DNA of 64,000 bases from Streptococcus ruminantium (GTDB lineage Bacteria; Bacillota; Bacilli; Lactobacillales; Streptococcaceae): the NCBI RefSeq assembly GCF_003609975.1, contig NZ_AP018400.1, positions 1,066,501 to 1,130,500 of the forward strand, given 5' to 3'. Each line of letters starts with the position of its first letter. The stretch's first letter is position 1. The notes below the pieces were generated by a model. That model was not told the origin of the DNA and ran no database searches. It saw only the letters and a program-made list of their open reading frames with translations. The translations under genes were made by a program, and so were the position numbers. Of this stretch, positions 47,863 through 59,652 are shown piece after piece.

Positions 47863-50800
47863 TTACTCCACATCAACCGATACAACTTCGATCTTATCAC
47901 CACCAAGTAAAATCAAATGACAGTCTACATGATTTCTATTGTAGGCTTTTTTCAATGCTTCTGCATAGAGTTGCATCTGTGTCTTGTAACGGTCACATAA
48001 TTGACTGGGATGATTGTATTTATCCGTCTTATAATCAAAGAGAACAATATGATCAGTATAAAGCAGATAACCATCAATAATTCCTCGAAGAACAAACTGT
48101 TCCTGCGAAAGAGAATCGATTTGCAAGCTAGCAAATGGTGCTTCACGATGGAGCTTGTCTGTATTTGACAAAATTTCTTTCCCCAAATCTGTATCAAAGA
48201 AATCCAAGATTTTTTGAATATCAATCTTGTCCTTTACCTCTTGCTCTGCTTGAACCTCCTGTAGGGCTTGGGAAACTGTGTCTTCTGTCACTAACCAAGA
48301 TAGATCAAGGCGCTGCATCAATTCATGAACTGCCGACCCGATTTGTGCACTACTAATGGTTGGTTTCTTGGAAAAATCTGGTAGATCAAATTTGACTTTT
48401 GGCCGATATGCCTCCATGATTTCCAAGCCTTCTTGCTCCAGAACAGGTTCATAAAGCTTTTTGATTTGACTTGGGGTTCGCAAGCTAGGTAATTCAATAG
48501 CAGACTTGTATTTGGTATTTAAATCTTGGACAGATGACAACTGATTCAAGGCGGTTGTCATATCTTCTGACTGACGAATATGTCGTAAACTGGTGCTCTC
48601 CAACTTATGTTTAACCACTAGTTTTCCAATCTTGTCTTCAGTCAAATCTTCATCGGTGACAAATACTTTCTTAAAATGAAGATTTTCTTCGGAAAAAGCT
48701 GCATCAATGCCCAAAATCCAGTCCTGAAAGGTTGTCATACCTTCCCTACTTGATTTGGCCAGAACACCATTTTCTCTCTTGCCATCAAAGCGATTGGCTA
48801 GTTTTTCTGCATTCCCTTTTCCAACCAAGTATAGCTTTTTCTTCGCACGAGTCAGAGCTACATAGAGTAAACGCATATGCTCAGATAGATTAGCAATTTT
48901 CAGCTCTTGAAGATTTTGTCGATAAGGTAAGGTGTTCATTAAAACACGGACCTGTGGCAGCGGGCTGTTGACTCTGGCTTTCATATCCGCTATATACTGG
49001 ATACCCAAACCATTTTTCCGACTAATAATGACCGATTGATAGTGATCTTCCAAATTAAAACGCTTATCACTATTCATCAAGAAGACATAGCTAAATTCTA
49101 ACCCCTTTGACTTGTGAATCGTCATAAGTTGTACGGCATTCTGTGGCAAAAATTCTTGGACATCTGCTAAGTCCTTATTATTGGCTAAAGCTCTGTCAAT
49201 CATGGCTATAAAACGAGCCAGTCCCTTATAACCAGTCTTTTCAAATTGATTAGCACGAAGACCCAGAGCGTAGAGATTGGCTTGACGCTTGCTACCATTT
49301 GGAAGGGCACCAACATAATCATAGTAGAATTTTTCATTGAAAATCTTCCAAATCAAGTCATAGATAGAATGCAGTTTTGCATAAGATCGCCAGCTGTCTA
49401 AAATAGATAGAAAGTCTCCAATTTTCCTTTTGAAGATATTATCAATCAATTCTGGATGCTGACCGGTACCGGCTTGAGCCAGTTTCATTTTTGGGTAATA
49501 AAAACCTCTGCTAGCCTGTAGGGCAATCCTCGTTAATTCGTCCTCATCAAATCGAAACATCGGTGATTTGAGAAGAGCGACTAAAGCATAGTCATTGAGT
49601 GGATGGTTAATGATACGTAACGTATCCAACATAACCATAACTTCCAAGGATTTTAGGTAGGAAGCTGTCCCTCCATCTGCTACCAGTGGGATCCCGTGCT
49701 TGTCAAAAATGGACATAATCAAGTCATTATGGGTTCGCTTTTGCACCAAGAGAGTAATATCCTTAAACTCAACTCCTTTTTCATTATGGAGGCGAATGAT
49801 TTCCTTGGCAACGACTTCTACCTCACCAGCAGTCAATGTAGCCTCATCAATAGTCTCCTTGCTCGATGGGCGGCTTCCTTCCTCATTGTCATAAATCAAA
49901 TACTCCATCTCATGCTGGGGTTGAAGAAGCTTCTGACTCGGACTACCTGCTACCAGATGATGTGTCTCGTCATACTTGATTTCCCCAACTTCACGATCCA
50001 TCAATCTCGTAAAAATGGCATTGGTAGCTTCTAAAACCTCTATCTGACTACGGAAATTTTCCTTAAGCAATATCAATTTCCCAGCAGATGGATTTTTCTG
50101 ATAGGTTTCAAACTTCTCCTGAAAAATCATAGGGTCGGCCTGACGGAAACGGTAGATGGACTGCTTGATGTCCCCCACCATAAAGCGGTTATGCCCATTA
50201 GAGAGTAAGTCTAGCATCCGCTCCTGACTATGGTTGTTATCCTGGTACTCGTCCACCATAACCTCATGGTATTTTTCTTGGAAATGCTGGCGTATCTCCG
50301 CATTTTCCTCTAAAATCCGAATAGCAAAATGTCCAATGTCTCCAAATTCAAAGGCCGCTTCACTGATTTTCAAGTCCAAATAAGCTTGTGAAAAATCTAA
50401 AACAAAATCACGTAATAATTCCAGCAATGGAATCGCCTGACTCTGGTATTCTTTCAGCAAGTTCAGCTCGTAAACTTCTTGCCTTATATCACGCAAGTTA
50501 GCGATGATTTCACTCTTTCCTGCATTATAGTCTTCTTTGAAGGCAACCAAATACTCATCCTTAGGACGATTAGCATTGGTTAATCCCTTACCACGCGACT
50601 GGTCATTGATAAGGAGAATGGTTTCAACCCGTTTCATCAACTGCTCAGTACTGAGATGTTCTAAATCGGACAAAAGATGAACCACCTCTTCTACCTTAGC
50701 AAAATACTTAGCAGAACCAAAATCTCTCCTCCCCCATTCTACATGATGACGGAAAAAATCCTCAGCTTGGTGAAGTTGGTTTAATACCCTATCCTTAACA

Positions 50801-51519
50801 CCTTGATTAAGTTGTTGCTCAATCTTCTCTGGACTATACATATCTGCCTGAACGGCTATATGTGTTAACCATTCTGATGGATTGCTGGTTGATTGACTGA
50901 ATTCATAAACCTGATAGACCACCTCACGAAAGCCACTATTATCCTTGTGATTGCCAGAAAAATTACGAACTAGCTTGCGAAAGTTCCCAGAAGTATCCTG
51001 ATCAATATACTGCTCAAATAACTGACTAAAAACTTCTTTTTTGAAGGTTGCTTTCTCTACTTCGTCCTGCAAGATACGAAATTGAGGTGAGATTCCCAGA
51101 CTGTAGCCATAGGTCGTGACCAATTTCTGAGTAAAGGCATCCATGGTTCCAATATCTGCTTTGGTAAGATCTGCCAGTTGAGCAGATAGATGTCTACGCA
51201 AGTCCATATCACTTATCTGGGCAATAGTCTCATTGAGATTTTTCTCAATCCGTTCCTTTAATTCGCCCGCAGCTTTGACTGTAAAAGTTGAGATAAAGAG
51301 CTGGTCAATCCCAACACCACGTTTGAGCTTGTCCAATATCCGCTGAACCATCACAAAGGTTTTACCAGACCCTGCGGATGCAGAAACCAGAATATTTTGT
51401 CCATACGTATAAATAGCTTCTATTTGCTCAGGGGTTCGCTTTTGTTCCTTATCAGAAACAAGTTCGGCTGCTTGTAAATCTGCAATTTCCTTAGGGCCCA
51501 AAAAGCCTTCAAATGTCAT
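47863..51519 (-). CDS. rexA: ATP-dependent helicase/nuclease subunit A (AddA/RexA)
   Basis: The helicase-nuclease subunit of the RecBCD-like complex that resects double-strand breaks to chi. The 1218 residues have an SF1 helicase with Walker A ASAGSGKT near residue 50, the DEYQD box, [12 protein letters not shown] and [12 protein letters not shown]-terminal PD-(D/E)xK nuclease has DYKTDKY near 1170. Its ATG overlaps the rexB stop (ATGA), so they are translated together. Confidence 0.96.
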   Translation of the reverse strand: MTFEGFLGPKEIADLQAAELVSDKEQKRTPEQIEAIYTYGQNILVSASAGSGKTFVMVQRILDKLKRGVGIDQLFISTFTVKAAGELKERIEKNLNETIAQISDMDLRRHLSAQLADLTKADIGTMDAFTQKLVTTYGYSLGISPQFRILQDEVEKATFKKEVFSQLFEQYIDQDTSGNFRKLVRNFSGNHKDNSGFREVVYQVYEFSQSTSNPSEWLTHIAVQADMYSPEKIEQQLNQGVKDRVLNQLHQAEDFFRHHVEWGRRDFGSAKYFAKVEEVVHLLSDLEHLSTEQLMKRVETILLINDQSRGKGLTNANRPKDEYLVAFKEDYNAGKSEIIANLRDIRQEVYELNLLKEYQSQAIPLLELLRDFVLDFSQAYLDLKISEAAFEFGDIGHFAIRILEENAEIRQHFQEKYHEVMVDEYQDNNHSQERMLDLLSNGHNRFMVGDIKQSIYRFRQADPMIFQEKFETYQKNPSAGKLILLKENFRSQIEVLEATNAIFTRLMDREVGEIKYDETHHLVAGSPSQKLLQPQHEMEYLIYDNEEGSRPSSKETIDEATLTAGEVEVVAKEIIRLHNEKGVEFKDITLLVQKRTHNDLIMSIFDKHGIPLVADGGTASYLKSLEVMVMLDTLRIINHPLNDYALVALLKSPMFRFDEDELTRIALQASRGFYYPKMKLAQAGTGQHPELIDNIFKRKIGDFLSILDSWRSYAKLHSIYDLIWKIFNEKFYYDYVGALPNGSKRQANLYALGLRANQFEKTGYKGLARFIAMIDRALANNKDLADVQEFLPQNAVQLMTIHKSKGLEFSYVFLMNSDKRFNLEDHYQSVIISRKNGLGIQYIADMKARVNSPLPQVRVLMNTLPYRQNLQELKIANLSEHMRLLYVALTRAKKKLYLVGKGNAEKLANRFDGKRENGVLAKSSREGMTTFQDWILGIDAAFSEENLHFKKVFVTDEDLTEDKIGKLVVKHKLESTSLRHIRQSEDMTTALNQLSSVQDLNTKYKSAIELPSLRTPSQIKKLYEPVLEQEGLEIMEAYRPKVKFDLPDFSKKPTISSAQIGSAVHELMQRLDLSWLVTEDTVSQALQEVQAEQEVKDKIDIQKILDFFDTDLGKEILSNTDKLHREAPFASLQIDSLSQEQFVLRGIIDGYLLYTDHIVLFDYKTDKYNHPSQLCDRYKTQMQLYAEALKKAYNRNHVDCHLILLGGDKIEVVSVDVE

Positions 51520-54500
51520 TTGTTCTCTCCCCCTTTCATCCGTTCTATCCAATCTTGCCTCTTCGCTTCCCTAACCAGGCGCCGAGCCATTTTCATGTGT
51601 CGATCTGCTTCAAATCCAGTGATAGCTTTCAACTGATCACCTACTACTGAACGCCCATCTTTCGTGTAAGGGTTAATAGCAAAGCGGCCTGCAAGAATAT
51701 CTTGAGCTGCTTGTTTGTAAAGGTGCTGATTGTAAGCCAACAAGATCCTAAATTCATCTTCTGTGTAGAGCTGATTGTACGTCTGATATAAACTATTCAA
51801 ACCAATACTCTGCTCTTTTAAATACAAGCCTTTGTAAACTAAACTGCTATTCGCAATCCCTTCCAGTTGCTCTATACTCCTCGTATCTTTTAACTTAACA
51901 ATCGGATCCTGCAAATGCAAATACATAGCACCAAAAATAGGTTTATCCTTGGTTTCTTCCAACTCCTGCAAGGCCGCTAAGTAGGTTACCAACTGAGGCT
52001 TTAAACCGTTGTAAAAATCAGCAAGAGAAAAAGTCTGATCACTAGACTTGTAGTCTACAACACCAATCGCCTGATTAGTCTGTAAGGTATCTAAGCGATC
52101 AATGGTACCATTTATATGAATCTGCCTTCCAGTTTCCAAGCATAAGGAAAGAGCTTTCTCTTGACGGAAACTTTTTTCCTGACCATCAATAACGATTGTA
52201 TCATTATCCCTTAAAACTGTTGCACTGGAGCGTGCAATCTTATCCAGAACCTCTTCTGTAAAACGAGCCTCCGCATCCTGATTGTAAAACATGGCAAACT
52301 CAGCTTCTGAGCGAGTATTAGCGATTGCCATCTCCAGCTTCTCATCAAAACTATTATCCGTTTGATCCATTACCAGACGCTCAAAAATCCTATGCAAAAA
52401 TAAGCCGTGCTGAAAAGCTGTTGGATGGATGGATTCCTGCTCTCTCAAACGTAGTACATTGCGGACAAAATAGAGATACTGGTTATTGTAAAAATTGGTC
52501 AAACTAGAGGCTGAAAGATTCAAAGGCTTATCTTCCGGATAGAGGATAGCTAGAGTTTCATCTGCCAGTTTTTTAGAAGAAATGTCTCCTGTAATGGTCG
52601 GAATCTCAATATCTTGCGACTCTAGTTTTTTCTTTAAATGCCGAACTAGAACCATCCAAAAAGCTGCTTGTCCTTCCCATTCTTCCCCTTCAAGAGCTGG
52701 ATTTTCCAATTCCACCACTCGTGATAAGAGACTCTTATAGTGACCAATATCTTGTGGATGAAGTGTTTTATTGCGACCCCGTTCTTCCACTTTTAAACCC
52801 ATCTTTTGTAAAATTTTGACGTAGGGAGAATGACTATTTTCCTCTTCCTTGTAAATCTGTGGTGTTGAAATGATTAGTTGCTCTGTTGCAGCATTCAACA
52901 GAGACATCATGGCAGCGTGATTCTTCTTGATATTTTCCCGACTCACCAGATCAAAACGTGATGAAGTGGCTGATACAAGATTAACCTTTTCCATCTCTTC
53001 TTCCGTTAGAAGACTAGTGTTTTTGACAACCTTTGGAAAGTTAGATTGTCCCATACCGATAGCATAGACATATTTAGCAGAATGAGGCTCAATCAAGTCA
53101 TAGGACTTAATATTCACCACGTCAACAGTTGCAGGAACGGTCCGATAATGACTAGCCTGCATACCTGCCCGTAAAATAGCTAAAAAGTCAGCTAGTTTCA
53201 GCTTTTCTTTACCAAAAATCTGGTGGAAAGAATGCAAGATATATGTAAAACTTTTCCAGACCTGCTCTTCTTTTTCCCGTTCAACTTCATTTAGTCCTCG
53301 AGATAGTTTTTCCATATTTTGAGGGAGATGAACAGCCTCTAAGAAGGACATAAATTTCTCCAGCAAATTGGAACCGGATCGAACACCCGTCTTAAATAAA
53401 TCATTCAAAGGCTCCATAATTTTTGCTCGCAAGGGTTCTAAGATGTTCAAATCATAGACAAGTCCTCTATCTTTTATGACAACCTTATCATAATCTGCTC
53501 TGCTATTGACCGAAAACGCACGCGAAAAAGTAGCCTGACCCTTTATATCTGCAAAAAGAATATAGGATTCAAAAAGATCCTGCTCTTTTTGAGGAATGTT
53601 GGCATATAAACCTGATTTAAGGAGATTGAGCAAATCTTCAGCTCGAAAACGATACCGTTGCAATCTATCCAACGACTCAATAAAATGAACGAGTGGGTGG
53701 TGGCTCATTTCTTCTGCCTTGCCAAAATAGTAAGGAATTTCGTACTTATCAAAAATCTTCCCAATCTGCAATGCATAGCTATCCACATCACCCAGAAGTA
53801 ACAAAATATCCTTATAACGAACTCCCTGATGCAGATGCTGACGGATGGCCGTTGCAACCTGCTCCACCTCTTCTTTCTGATTGACCACATCCCAGAGTTG
53901 AACTTTTTTCAGATCTTCTTCTGTCAAATCCAGCACAGAACCACTATAATCATAGTAGGATTCCATGTTCTTAGAAAGTTTGCTTAAACCATCCAAAGCA
54001 GGATCTTGTCCAATATAGGTTGCCTTGACACCGAATTGAGCGGACAACTGTCGCAAAAAGTCAACACTGGCTTGATAGACATTACCCTCTATATAACTAG
54101 CTTGAATCGCTTTTTTACTGGCATAAACACCGATAAAGATTTCTTTTACACGACTGTTCAAAGCCGTTACCAAGGCTTCTTCTTCCGCGGAAAAACGGGA
54201 AAACCCATCTACAATTAAAACAATGTCCTGCAGCTCCTCATCTAGCTGATTGGTTTCGACCAAAGCTGTTAACTGTGCTAACTTAGATTGGTGTTCAAAT
54301 CCCTCTTTAGATAGCAGTTCAGTCACTGCTAAAAAAATCCGAACGAGATCAGCCTGTTTGTCTGGAGAACCCATAGCTTCCAAATCCAAGACAGACATAT
54401 TGGCACGTTGCAATTCTTTGTATAAGGCAACCAGCTGATTGATGAAAGCAAAATCAGTCTGTAAGCGCCCATAAACCTTCAGCTCTCCATCTTCAAATTG

Positions 54501-54785
54501 CGATAAGACTCTGAAGAAAATCATAGCCAAACCAACATCATCAATTGCTTGACCTGTTCCTATCTGCTTGATCATCAAGTAGCGTGTCAATTGTTCAAAA
54601 CGTGTCACAATAATATCAAAAGAAGCCTGTTCTTGTAGATTTCTCAAGACCTTACGTTCCATCTCAAAAGACAAAGAGTTGGGGGCAATATAAAAGACAC
54701 GCTTCCCTTGTTTAGCATAATCTGCTGCAATCTCCGTTAAAAACTGCGTCAGTGGATTTCGTATATCTGTATAGATTAATTTCAT
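51516..54785 (-). CDS. rexB: ATP-dependent helicase/nuclease subunit B (AddB/RexB)
   Basis: The partner of RexA in double-strand-break resection and chi recognition. The 1089 residues carry a degenerate helicase-like N-terminal half and a C-terminal nuclease with [13 protein letters not shown] see no C-terminal cluster of four cysteines as in B. subtilis AddB, consistent with the streptococcal RexB form. The start is taken as the ATG at 54785 (MKLIYTD); no good ribosome site is visible, and a GTG at 54794 is possible. Confidence 0.94.
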   Translation of the reverse strand: MKLIYTDIRNPLTQFLTEIAADYAKQGKRVFYIAPNSLSFEMERKVLRNLQEQASFDIIVTRFEQLTRYLMIKQIGTGQAIDDVGLAMIFFRVLSQFEDGELKVYGRLQTDFAFINQLVALYKELQRANMSVLDLEAMGSPDKQADLVRIFLAVTELLSKEGFEHQSKLAQLTALVETNQLDEELQDIVLIVDGFSRFSAEEEALVTALNSRVKEIFIGVYASKKAIQASYIEGNVYQASVDFLRQLSAQFGVKATYIGQDPALDGLSKLSKNMESYYDYSGSVLDLTEEDLKKVQLWDVVNQKEEVEQVATAIRQHLHQGVRYKDILLLLGDVDSYALQIGKIFDKYEIPYYFGKAEEMSHHPLVHFIESLDRLQRYRFRAEDLLNLLKSGLYANIPQKEQDLFESYILFADIKGQATFSRAFSVNSRADYDKVVIKDRGLVYDLNILEPLRAKIMEPLNDLFKTGVRSGSNLLEKFMSFLEAVHLPQNMEKLSRGLNEVEREKEEQVWKSFTYILHSFHQIFGKEKLKLADFLAILRAGMQASHYRTVPATVDVVNIKSYDLIEPHSAKYVYAIGMGQSNFPKVVKNTSLLTEEEMEKVNLVSATSSRFDLVSRENIKKNHAAMMSLLNAATEQLIISTPQIYKEEENSHSPYVKILQKMGLKVEERGRNKTLHPQDIGHYKSLLSRVVELENPALEGEEWEGQAAFWMVLVRHLKKKLESQDIEIPTITGDISSKKLADETLAILYPEDKPLNLSASSLTNFYNNQYLYFVRNVLRLREQESIHPTAFQHGLFLHRIFERLVMDQTDNSFDEKLEMAIANTRSEAEFAMFYNQDAEARFTEEVLDKIARSSATVLRDNDTIVIDGQEKSFRQEKALSLCLETGRQIHINGTIDRLDTLQTNQAIGVVDYKSSDQTFSLADFYNGLKPQLVTYLAALQELEETKDKPIFGAMYLHLQDPIVKLKDTRSIEQLEGIANSSLVYKGLYLKEQSIGLNSLYQTYNQLYTEDEFRILLAYNQHLYKQAAQDILAGRFAINPYTKDGRSVVGDQLKAITGFEADRHMKMARRLVREAKRQDWIERMKGGENK

Positions 54786-54934
54786 AAGAAGCACTCATAC
54801 TTTCTAAAAATATCCAGTCAGTCTGCATCAAAATTGACTAGATATGCTCTGATAGATCCTTGGTAATCTTCAATACTTACTACAATCTCTCAAAAGATTC
54901 TACCATCACTAGTATATCAAAATTCAGAATATAA

Positions 54935-54960
54935 TAAAAAGGAAAGATGAGACTTTCCTT
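54935..54960 (-). terminator. Terminator of the 53-residue gene
   Basis: AAGGAAAG / CTTTCCTT stem followed by UUUUU on the minus strand. Confidence 0.75.
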
Positions 54961-54968
54961 CTTCTTTT

Positions 54969-55130
54969 CTATGCGTCTTGCTCTTTTGCCAAGCGCTCCC
55001 GTTCCAAGCGTAATTTACGATTAGGGTTAAGCTTGTTAAACAATTCTTCCAATTTTTCAGCATTCCAAATGTCAGCCGCTGAAACAAAGTTACCATCTTT
55101 ATCCTTGAAGGATATTGGTTTATCACCCAT
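54969..55130 (-). CDS. Small streptococcal protein of unknown function
   Basis: A 53-residue soluble, charged protein (MGDKPISFKDKDGNF at the start, EKLEELFNKLNPNRKLRLER in the middle). The ATG at 55130 has AGGAGG five bases upstream, and a terminator follows the stop, so it is a real monocistronic gene. I recognise the style of a conserved streptococcal small protein but no function. Confidence 0.75.
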   Translation of the reverse strand: MGDKPISFKDKDGNFVSAADIWNAEKLEELFNKLNPNRKLRLERERLAKEQDA

Positions 55131-55310
55131 AAATACCTCCTCATAAATCATTCTTCAAATCAGAAAGAACACGACACAAAGGGCAGACAATTGATACTAC
55201 TTATCCAGAGTGAGTAAGACAATTATCGCGTCTCCCAATGTTTGACCCAGGTTAAAACTGGACATTCTTCAGCTTCTGAGCTTGCACCTAGAACACTGCT
55301 ATGTGGTATC

Positions 55311-56624
55311 TTAGTCTACAAATTCAAACTCAAACTTACCGATACGAACAATATCTCCATCTTTTGCTCCACGCGCACGGAGGGCTTCATCAACCCCCAT
55401 TCCTCGTAATTGACGAGCAAATTTCATAACGGATTCATCACGATCAAAGTTGGTCATGGTAAAGAGCTTTTCAAGTTTTTCACCAGATAGAATCCAACTT
55501 GCATCATCTGCGCGACTGATGTCAAATGCTGGTTCATCTGGATTAAAGCCATAATAAACTTCTTCTTCCTGAAAATCTGAAGCATCGTAGAGCAAGAATT
55601 CTGGTGTTTTTTCTAGCAACTCTGCAGTGGCTTCCAGCAGATTTTCCAGACCTTGGTGAGCGATTCCTGAAATAGGGAAAATCTTAGGCAACTCGTCAAA
55701 TTCATCGTAGTTAGCTGCCAATTTTTCCTGAAATTCTTTCAAATTATCAGCTGCTTCTGGCATATCCATCTTGTTAGCAACAATAATCTGCGGACGCTCC
55801 ATCAGGCGCAGATTATAGGTCTCTAGCTCTTTGTTAATAGCCACGTAATCCTCGTATGGATCACGTCCTTCGCTCGCAGACATATCTAAGACATGAAGGA
55901 TAACACGAGTCCGCTCAATATGACGGAGGAATTGTGTTCCCAAACCAACTCCCTGACTAGCTCCCTCAATCAGTCCCGGTAAGTCCGCAACTGCAAATGA
56001 TTCACCAGACTTGGTACGAACCATCCCTAAATTCGGTACAATCGTCGTAAAATGGTAAGCACCGATTTTGGGCTTGGCAGCCGTTATAACACTGAGAAGG
56101 GTCGATTTCCCAACCGATGGGAAGCCAACAAGACCAACATCAGCCAAAACCTTCAATTCTAATTCAAGATTGCGTTCCTCGCCTGGCTCACCATTTTCAG
56201 AAATCTCTGGCGCAGGATTCTTAGGTGTCGCAAAACGAATATTTCCACGACCACCACGACCACCGTGAGCAACAATAAATTCTTGCCCATTTTCAACCAA
56301 GTCTGTGATAATCTTTCCAGTATCTGCATCACGGACTGTTGTTCCTTGAGGGACTCGTACATAAAGATCCTCAGCACCGCGACCATGCATGCCTTTTGTC
56401 ATCCCTTTTTCACCAGCATCAGCCTTGAAAGTACGATTGTAACGGAAGTCCATCAGGGTACGCAGACCTTCATCAACCGTAAAGATGACATTGCCTCCAC
56501 GACCACCATCTCCACCCCAAGGACCGCCATTTGGTACATACTTTTCGCGGCGGAAGGCAACCATGCCATCTCCACCTTTACCAGCCTTGACCTTTATCTT
56601 AGCAGTATCTAAAAACATACTCAT
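55311..56624 (-). CDS. obg: GTPase Obg (CgtA)
   Basis: A ribosome-assembly and stress-linked GTPase. The 437 residues have the glycine-rich Obg fold (1-158; [13 protein letters not shown]), the G domain with G1 [12 protein letters not shown]3 DLPGL and G4 NKMD, and a C-terminal OCT domain from about 350. The start MSMFLD is the one I recall for streptococci. A GGTTAAATT region precedes it, without a strong ribosome site. Confidence 0.97.
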   Translation of the reverse strand: MSMFLDTAKIKVKAGKGGDGMVAFRREKYVPNGGPWGGDGGRGGNVIFTVDEGLRTLMDFRYNRTFKADAGEKGMTKGMHGRGAEDLYVRVPQGTTVRDADTGKIITDLVENGQEFIVAHGGRGGRGNIRFATPKNPAPEISENGEPGEERNLELELKVLADVGLVGFPSVGKSTLLSVITAAKPKIGAYHFTTIVPNLGMVRTKSGESFAVADLPGLIEGASQGVGLGTQFLRHIERTRVILHVLDMSASEGRDPYEDYVAINKELETYNLRLMERPQIIVANKMDMPEAADNLKEFQEKLAANYDEFDELPKIFPISGIAHQGLENLLEATAELLEKTPEFLLYDASDFQEEEVYYGFNPDEPAFDISRADDASWILSGEKLEKLFTMTNFDRDESVMKFARQLRGMGVDEALRARGAKDGDIVRIGKFEFEFVD

Positions 56625-56646
56625 AATTTAACCTATTCTTTCCTAG

Positions 56647-56669
56647 AAAAAAACGCCTAGTAGCGTTTT
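56647..56669 (-). terminator. Terminator after the DUF4044 gene
   Basis: AAAACGC / GCGTTTT stem with a six-base loop and seven U on the minus strand. It overlaps the DUF4044 stop codon, so uvrC-DUF4044 transcription ends before obg. Confidence 0.88.
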
Positions 56670-56796
56670 ACTTCATCAATGCATTGATTGCCGGTAAAAT
56701 CAAACCAGCTAGTGTCACGACGACCATCACGACAACAATCGCTAATGTTACCTTTTCAAACGTTGTTTTTTTATGTTTTTCTTCACCAAAAGCCAT
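56668..56796 (-). CDS. DUF4044 single-helix membrane protein
   Basis: A 42-residue protein with a short charged N-terminus (MAFGEEKHKKTTFEK), one hydrophobic helix (VTLAIVVVMVVVTLAGLIL) and a short tail ending NALMK. It matches the DUF4044 small proteins of streptococci, of unknown function. A GGAG ribosome site lies seven bases before the ATG and a terminator follows at once. It sits between uvrC and obg on the same strand. Confidence 0.82.
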   Translation of the reverse strand: MAFGEEKHKKTTFEKVTLAIVVVMVVVTLAGLILPAINALMK

Positions 56797-56853
56797 TGCT
56801 TTCTCCTTATTTCAGTCATTGATAACCTATTCTACCACATTGTGAGATAGTTT

Positions 56854-58638
56854 TCAATTCTGATCCTTGGGCGATAAGCTTTCTTTCACTCTCTCTGCTA
56901 CCTTGTATGGTACACCGACATCAGCGATTTCCTGTAAACTTGCTGCCTGAATTTTCCCAATGGATTTGAAATGTTTCATGAGTGCCTGCTTGCGTTTGGG
57001 ACCCAACCCTTCAATACCATCTAATTTGGAAGAGAAAGAATTTTTAGATCGCAACTGACGATGAAATTCAATAGCAAAACGATGAACCTCATCCTGAATA
57101 CGGTGAAGCAAGAAAAATTCCTGAGAATTACGAGGCAAGCTCACCACTTCTAGTGGATCTCCAAACAACAATTCATGTGTCTGGTGTCTGTCATTCTTTT
57201 GCAAACCAGCAATCGGAATAGCCATCCCCAGCTCTTGCTCAATAACCTCTTTTGCTACATTGACTTGTCCCTGACCTCCGTCAATGATAATCAAGTCAGG
57301 AACGATCAGACTTTCTCGCTGAACTCGACTATATCTACGATAAAGAACTTCACGCATAGAAGCATAATCATCTGGTCCTTCTACCGTCTTAATCTTGTAC
57401 TTACGGTACTCCTTCTTATTTGGAACACCATTTTCAAAAACGACCATAGCTGACACAGGACTGGTTCCCATAGTATTGGAATTATCAAAAGCCTCTATCC
57501 GAAGAGGTGTCGGAATCCCCAAAAGTTGACCAATATTCTCGATAGCACCATAGGTCTTCTCCAGGTTCTTCTCCAAAAGGTTGAACTTCTGCTCCAGACT
57601 AACACGCGCATTCTTAGTCGCTAAATTGATAAGTTGCTTCTTCTCACCACGCTGAGGCTTAAACACCTTTGTATCAACCAAGGCTTCTACGGCTTCTTGG
57701 TCAATATCCTGTGGTATCAAGATTTCAGACGGTATTAAATGCTGCTGGTCTCTATAAAACTGACCGATATAGGTCAAAAAATCTTCGTCCGCATCGTTAT
57801 AATAGGGAAAAAGATTGACATTCCGCTCAATCAGTTTACCCTGACGAACAAAGAAAACCTGCACACACATCCAGCCTTTATCCACATAGTAACCGAAAAC
57901 ATCCCTATTTTGTAAATCATGAGCCATTACCCGCTGTTTGGTCCGCAAGGTGGATATAGATTGTAAAACATCTCGGTATTCCGCAGCCTTTTCAAATTCC
58001 AGATTGCTGGCAGCTAGCTTCATCCTTTCTTGGATTTCCTTGACAATCTTATCATCGTTTCCATTCAAAAACTGAGCGACTTCCTTTGCCATCCTATCAT
58101 AATCGGACAGACTAGGTAAATTTTCCCCATGGGCTAAACATTGCCCCAAGTGGTAATACAGACAATACTTATTCTCAGGCAATTTGCATTTGCGAAAAGG
58201 GTAGAGACGTTCCAATAACTTCAGTGTCTGATTGGCTGCGCCAACATCAGGATAAGGACCAAAATACTGACCACCATCCTTCTTAATCTGTCGCGTAATG
58301 ATGAGTCGGGGATGGCGTTCCTTAGTAATCTTGATAAAGGGGTAAGATTTGTCATCCTTGAGCATGATGTTATAGCGAGGCTTATTTTCTTGAATGAGAT
58401 TGATTTCTAACAAAAGCGCCTCAATATTGGAATCAGTCACAATAAACTCAAAATCAGCTATCTCAGCCACCAAAGCCTCTGTCTTGGTGTCATGAGCACC
58501 ACGAAAATAAGACCGAACCCGATTGCGCAGATTCTTGGCCTTGCCTACATAAATGATCTTTCCATACTTATTTTTATGGAGATAACAACCAGGGCTGTCC
58601 GGCAATAACTCCAATTTATGCTTGATGATTTCATTCAT
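56854..58638 (-). CDS. uvrC: Excinuclease ABC subunit C
   Basis: It cuts DNA on both sides of a lesion in UvrABC nucleotide-excision repair. The 594 residues have the GIY-YIG nuclease ([20 protein letters not shown]) at the N-terminus, a UVR domain near 205 ([16 protein letters not shown]), the RNase H-like nuclease with [10 protein letters not shown], and a C-terminal helix-hairpin-helix pair ([10 protein letters not shown]). The ATG at 58638 gives the family N-terminus. An extended -10 six bases upstream predicts a leaderless message. Confidence 0.96.
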   Translation of the reverse strand: MNEIIKHKLELLPDSPGCYLHKNKYGKIIYVGKAKNLRNRVRSYFRGAHDTKTEALVAEIADFEFIVTDSNIEALLLEINLIQENKPRYNIMLKDDKSYPFIKITKERHPRLIITRQIKKDGGQYFGPYPDVGAANQTLKLLERLYPFRKCKLPENKYCLYYHLGQCLAHGENLPSLSDYDRMAKEVAQFLNGNDDKIVKEIQERMKLAASNLEFEKAAEYRDVLQSISTLRTKQRVMAHDLQNRDVFGYYVDKGWMCVQVFFVRQGKLIERNVNLFPYYNDADEDFLTYIGQFYRDQQHLIPSEILIPQDIDQEAVEALVDTKVFKPQRGEKKQLINLATKNARVSLEQKFNLLEKNLEKTYGAIENIGQLLGIPTPLRIEAFDNSNTMGTSPVSAMVVFENGVPNKKEYRKYKIKTVEGPDDYASMREVLYRRYSRVQRESLIVPDLIIIDGGQGQVNVAKEVIEQELGMAIPIAGLQKNDRHQTHELLFGDPLEVVSLPRNSQEFFLLHRIQDEVHRFAIEFHRQLRSKNSFSSKLDGIEGLGPKRKQALMKHFKSIGKIQAASLQEIADVGVPYKVAERVKESLSPKDQN

Positions 58639-58644
58639 AGGATT

Positions 58645-58653
58645 ATTATAACA
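58645..58653 (-). promoter_or_regulatory. Extended -10 promoter of uvrC (leaderless)
   Basis: The minus strand reads TGTTATAAT, then AATCCT, then ATG. The predicted transcription start coincides with the start codon and no ribosome site is present. Confidence 0.65.
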
Positions 58654-58847
58654 AATTTTCCTGTTTTCTACCCTCGTATCCAACTAAAACCTTATCAAAA
58701 AGACTTTCTCTTTTATTTTATAGTAAATCGTTTTTTATCCTAGCATAGCCTTATAGTTATGAAAGCTAAGTCAAAAGGTTATACATTAAGCAATACTGAA
58801 TCTAAACTAAATAGCAAAAATATTCTCAAAACATTTATAAAGAACTA

Positions 58848-58876
58848 TTGCTTTTGTACTAACTCAGCAGTATAAT
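58848..58876 (+). promoter_or_regulatory. Promoter of the two-gene ABC transporter
   Basis: TTGCTT -35, a 17-base spacer and TATAAT -10 at 58871-58876. A second TATAAT lies at 58880-58885. AGGAGG precedes the ATG at 58909. Confidence 0.65.
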
Positions 58877-58908
58877 GGTTATAATTTATCATATTTTAGG
58901 AGGTTGTT

Positions 58909-59652
58909 ATGATTCAATTTGATCACATTACCAAAGCCTATGGCAAGACTATTGCACTTGATGATTTGAACCTAACCATTCAAAGTGGTGAAATTTTCGG
59001 ATTGATTGGGCATAATGGAGCTGGTAAGACAACGACAATCAGTCTTCTTACTTCCATCATTGAAGCCAGTCAAGGTCATATCATAGTAGATAACCTTAAC
59101 CTAGCAGAACACCGTGATGACATAAAAAAACGTATCGCCTACGTTCCTGACTCACCAGATATATTTCTTCATTTGACAGCTTTTGAATATTGGCATTTTC
59201 TGGGGAAAGTTTATGGTGTGACTAAAGAGGAAGTGGATGAACGCATCAGTAAGCTATCTACTCTCTTTGATATGACAGCACGCCAACATGAACCAATTGA
59301 TAGTTTTTCACACGGTATGCGCCAGAAAACAATTATCATAGGAGCTTTGATTCCTAATCCTGATATTTGGATTTTGGATGAGCCCTTGACAGGTTTGGAT
59401 CCCCAAGCATCTTTCGACCTCAAACAAATGATGAAAGACCACGCTCAAGCTGGTCATACAGTCCTATTCTCGACCCATGTCCTTTCTGTTGCAGAACAGC
59501 TCTGCGATCGTATTGCGATTTTAAGAAAGGGACAACTCATTTTCGTCGGAAGTTTGGATGAACTCAAATCTCAATATCCAGACAAGGACTTGGAAACTAT
59601 TTATCTTGAGTTAGCTGGTCGGCAGCAAACGAAGGCAGGTGAGGAGGTATGA
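58909..59652 (+). CDS. ABC transporter ATP-binding protein (ABC-2 type)
   Basis: A 247-residue ATPase with Walker A GHNGAGKTT, a signature reading FSHGMRQK (a variant of LSGGQ common in this family), Walker B IWILDEPLTGLD and the switch His in STHVLSV. It overlaps the permease start by four bases (ATGA). It resembles the EcsA/NatA-like two-gene exporters; the substrate is unknown. Confidence 0.92.
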   Translation: MIQFDHITKAYGKTIALDDLNLTIQSGEIFGLIGHNGAGKTTTISLLTSIIEASQGHIIVDNLNLAEHRDDIKKRIAYVPDSPDIFLHLTAFEYWHFLGKVYGVTKEEVDERISKLSTLFDMTARQHEPIDSFSHGMRQKTIIIGALIPNPDIWILDEPLTGLDPQASFDLKQMMKDHAQAGHTVLFSTHVLSVAEQLCDRIAILRKGQLIFVGSLDELKSQYPDKDLETIYLELAGRQQTKAGEEV

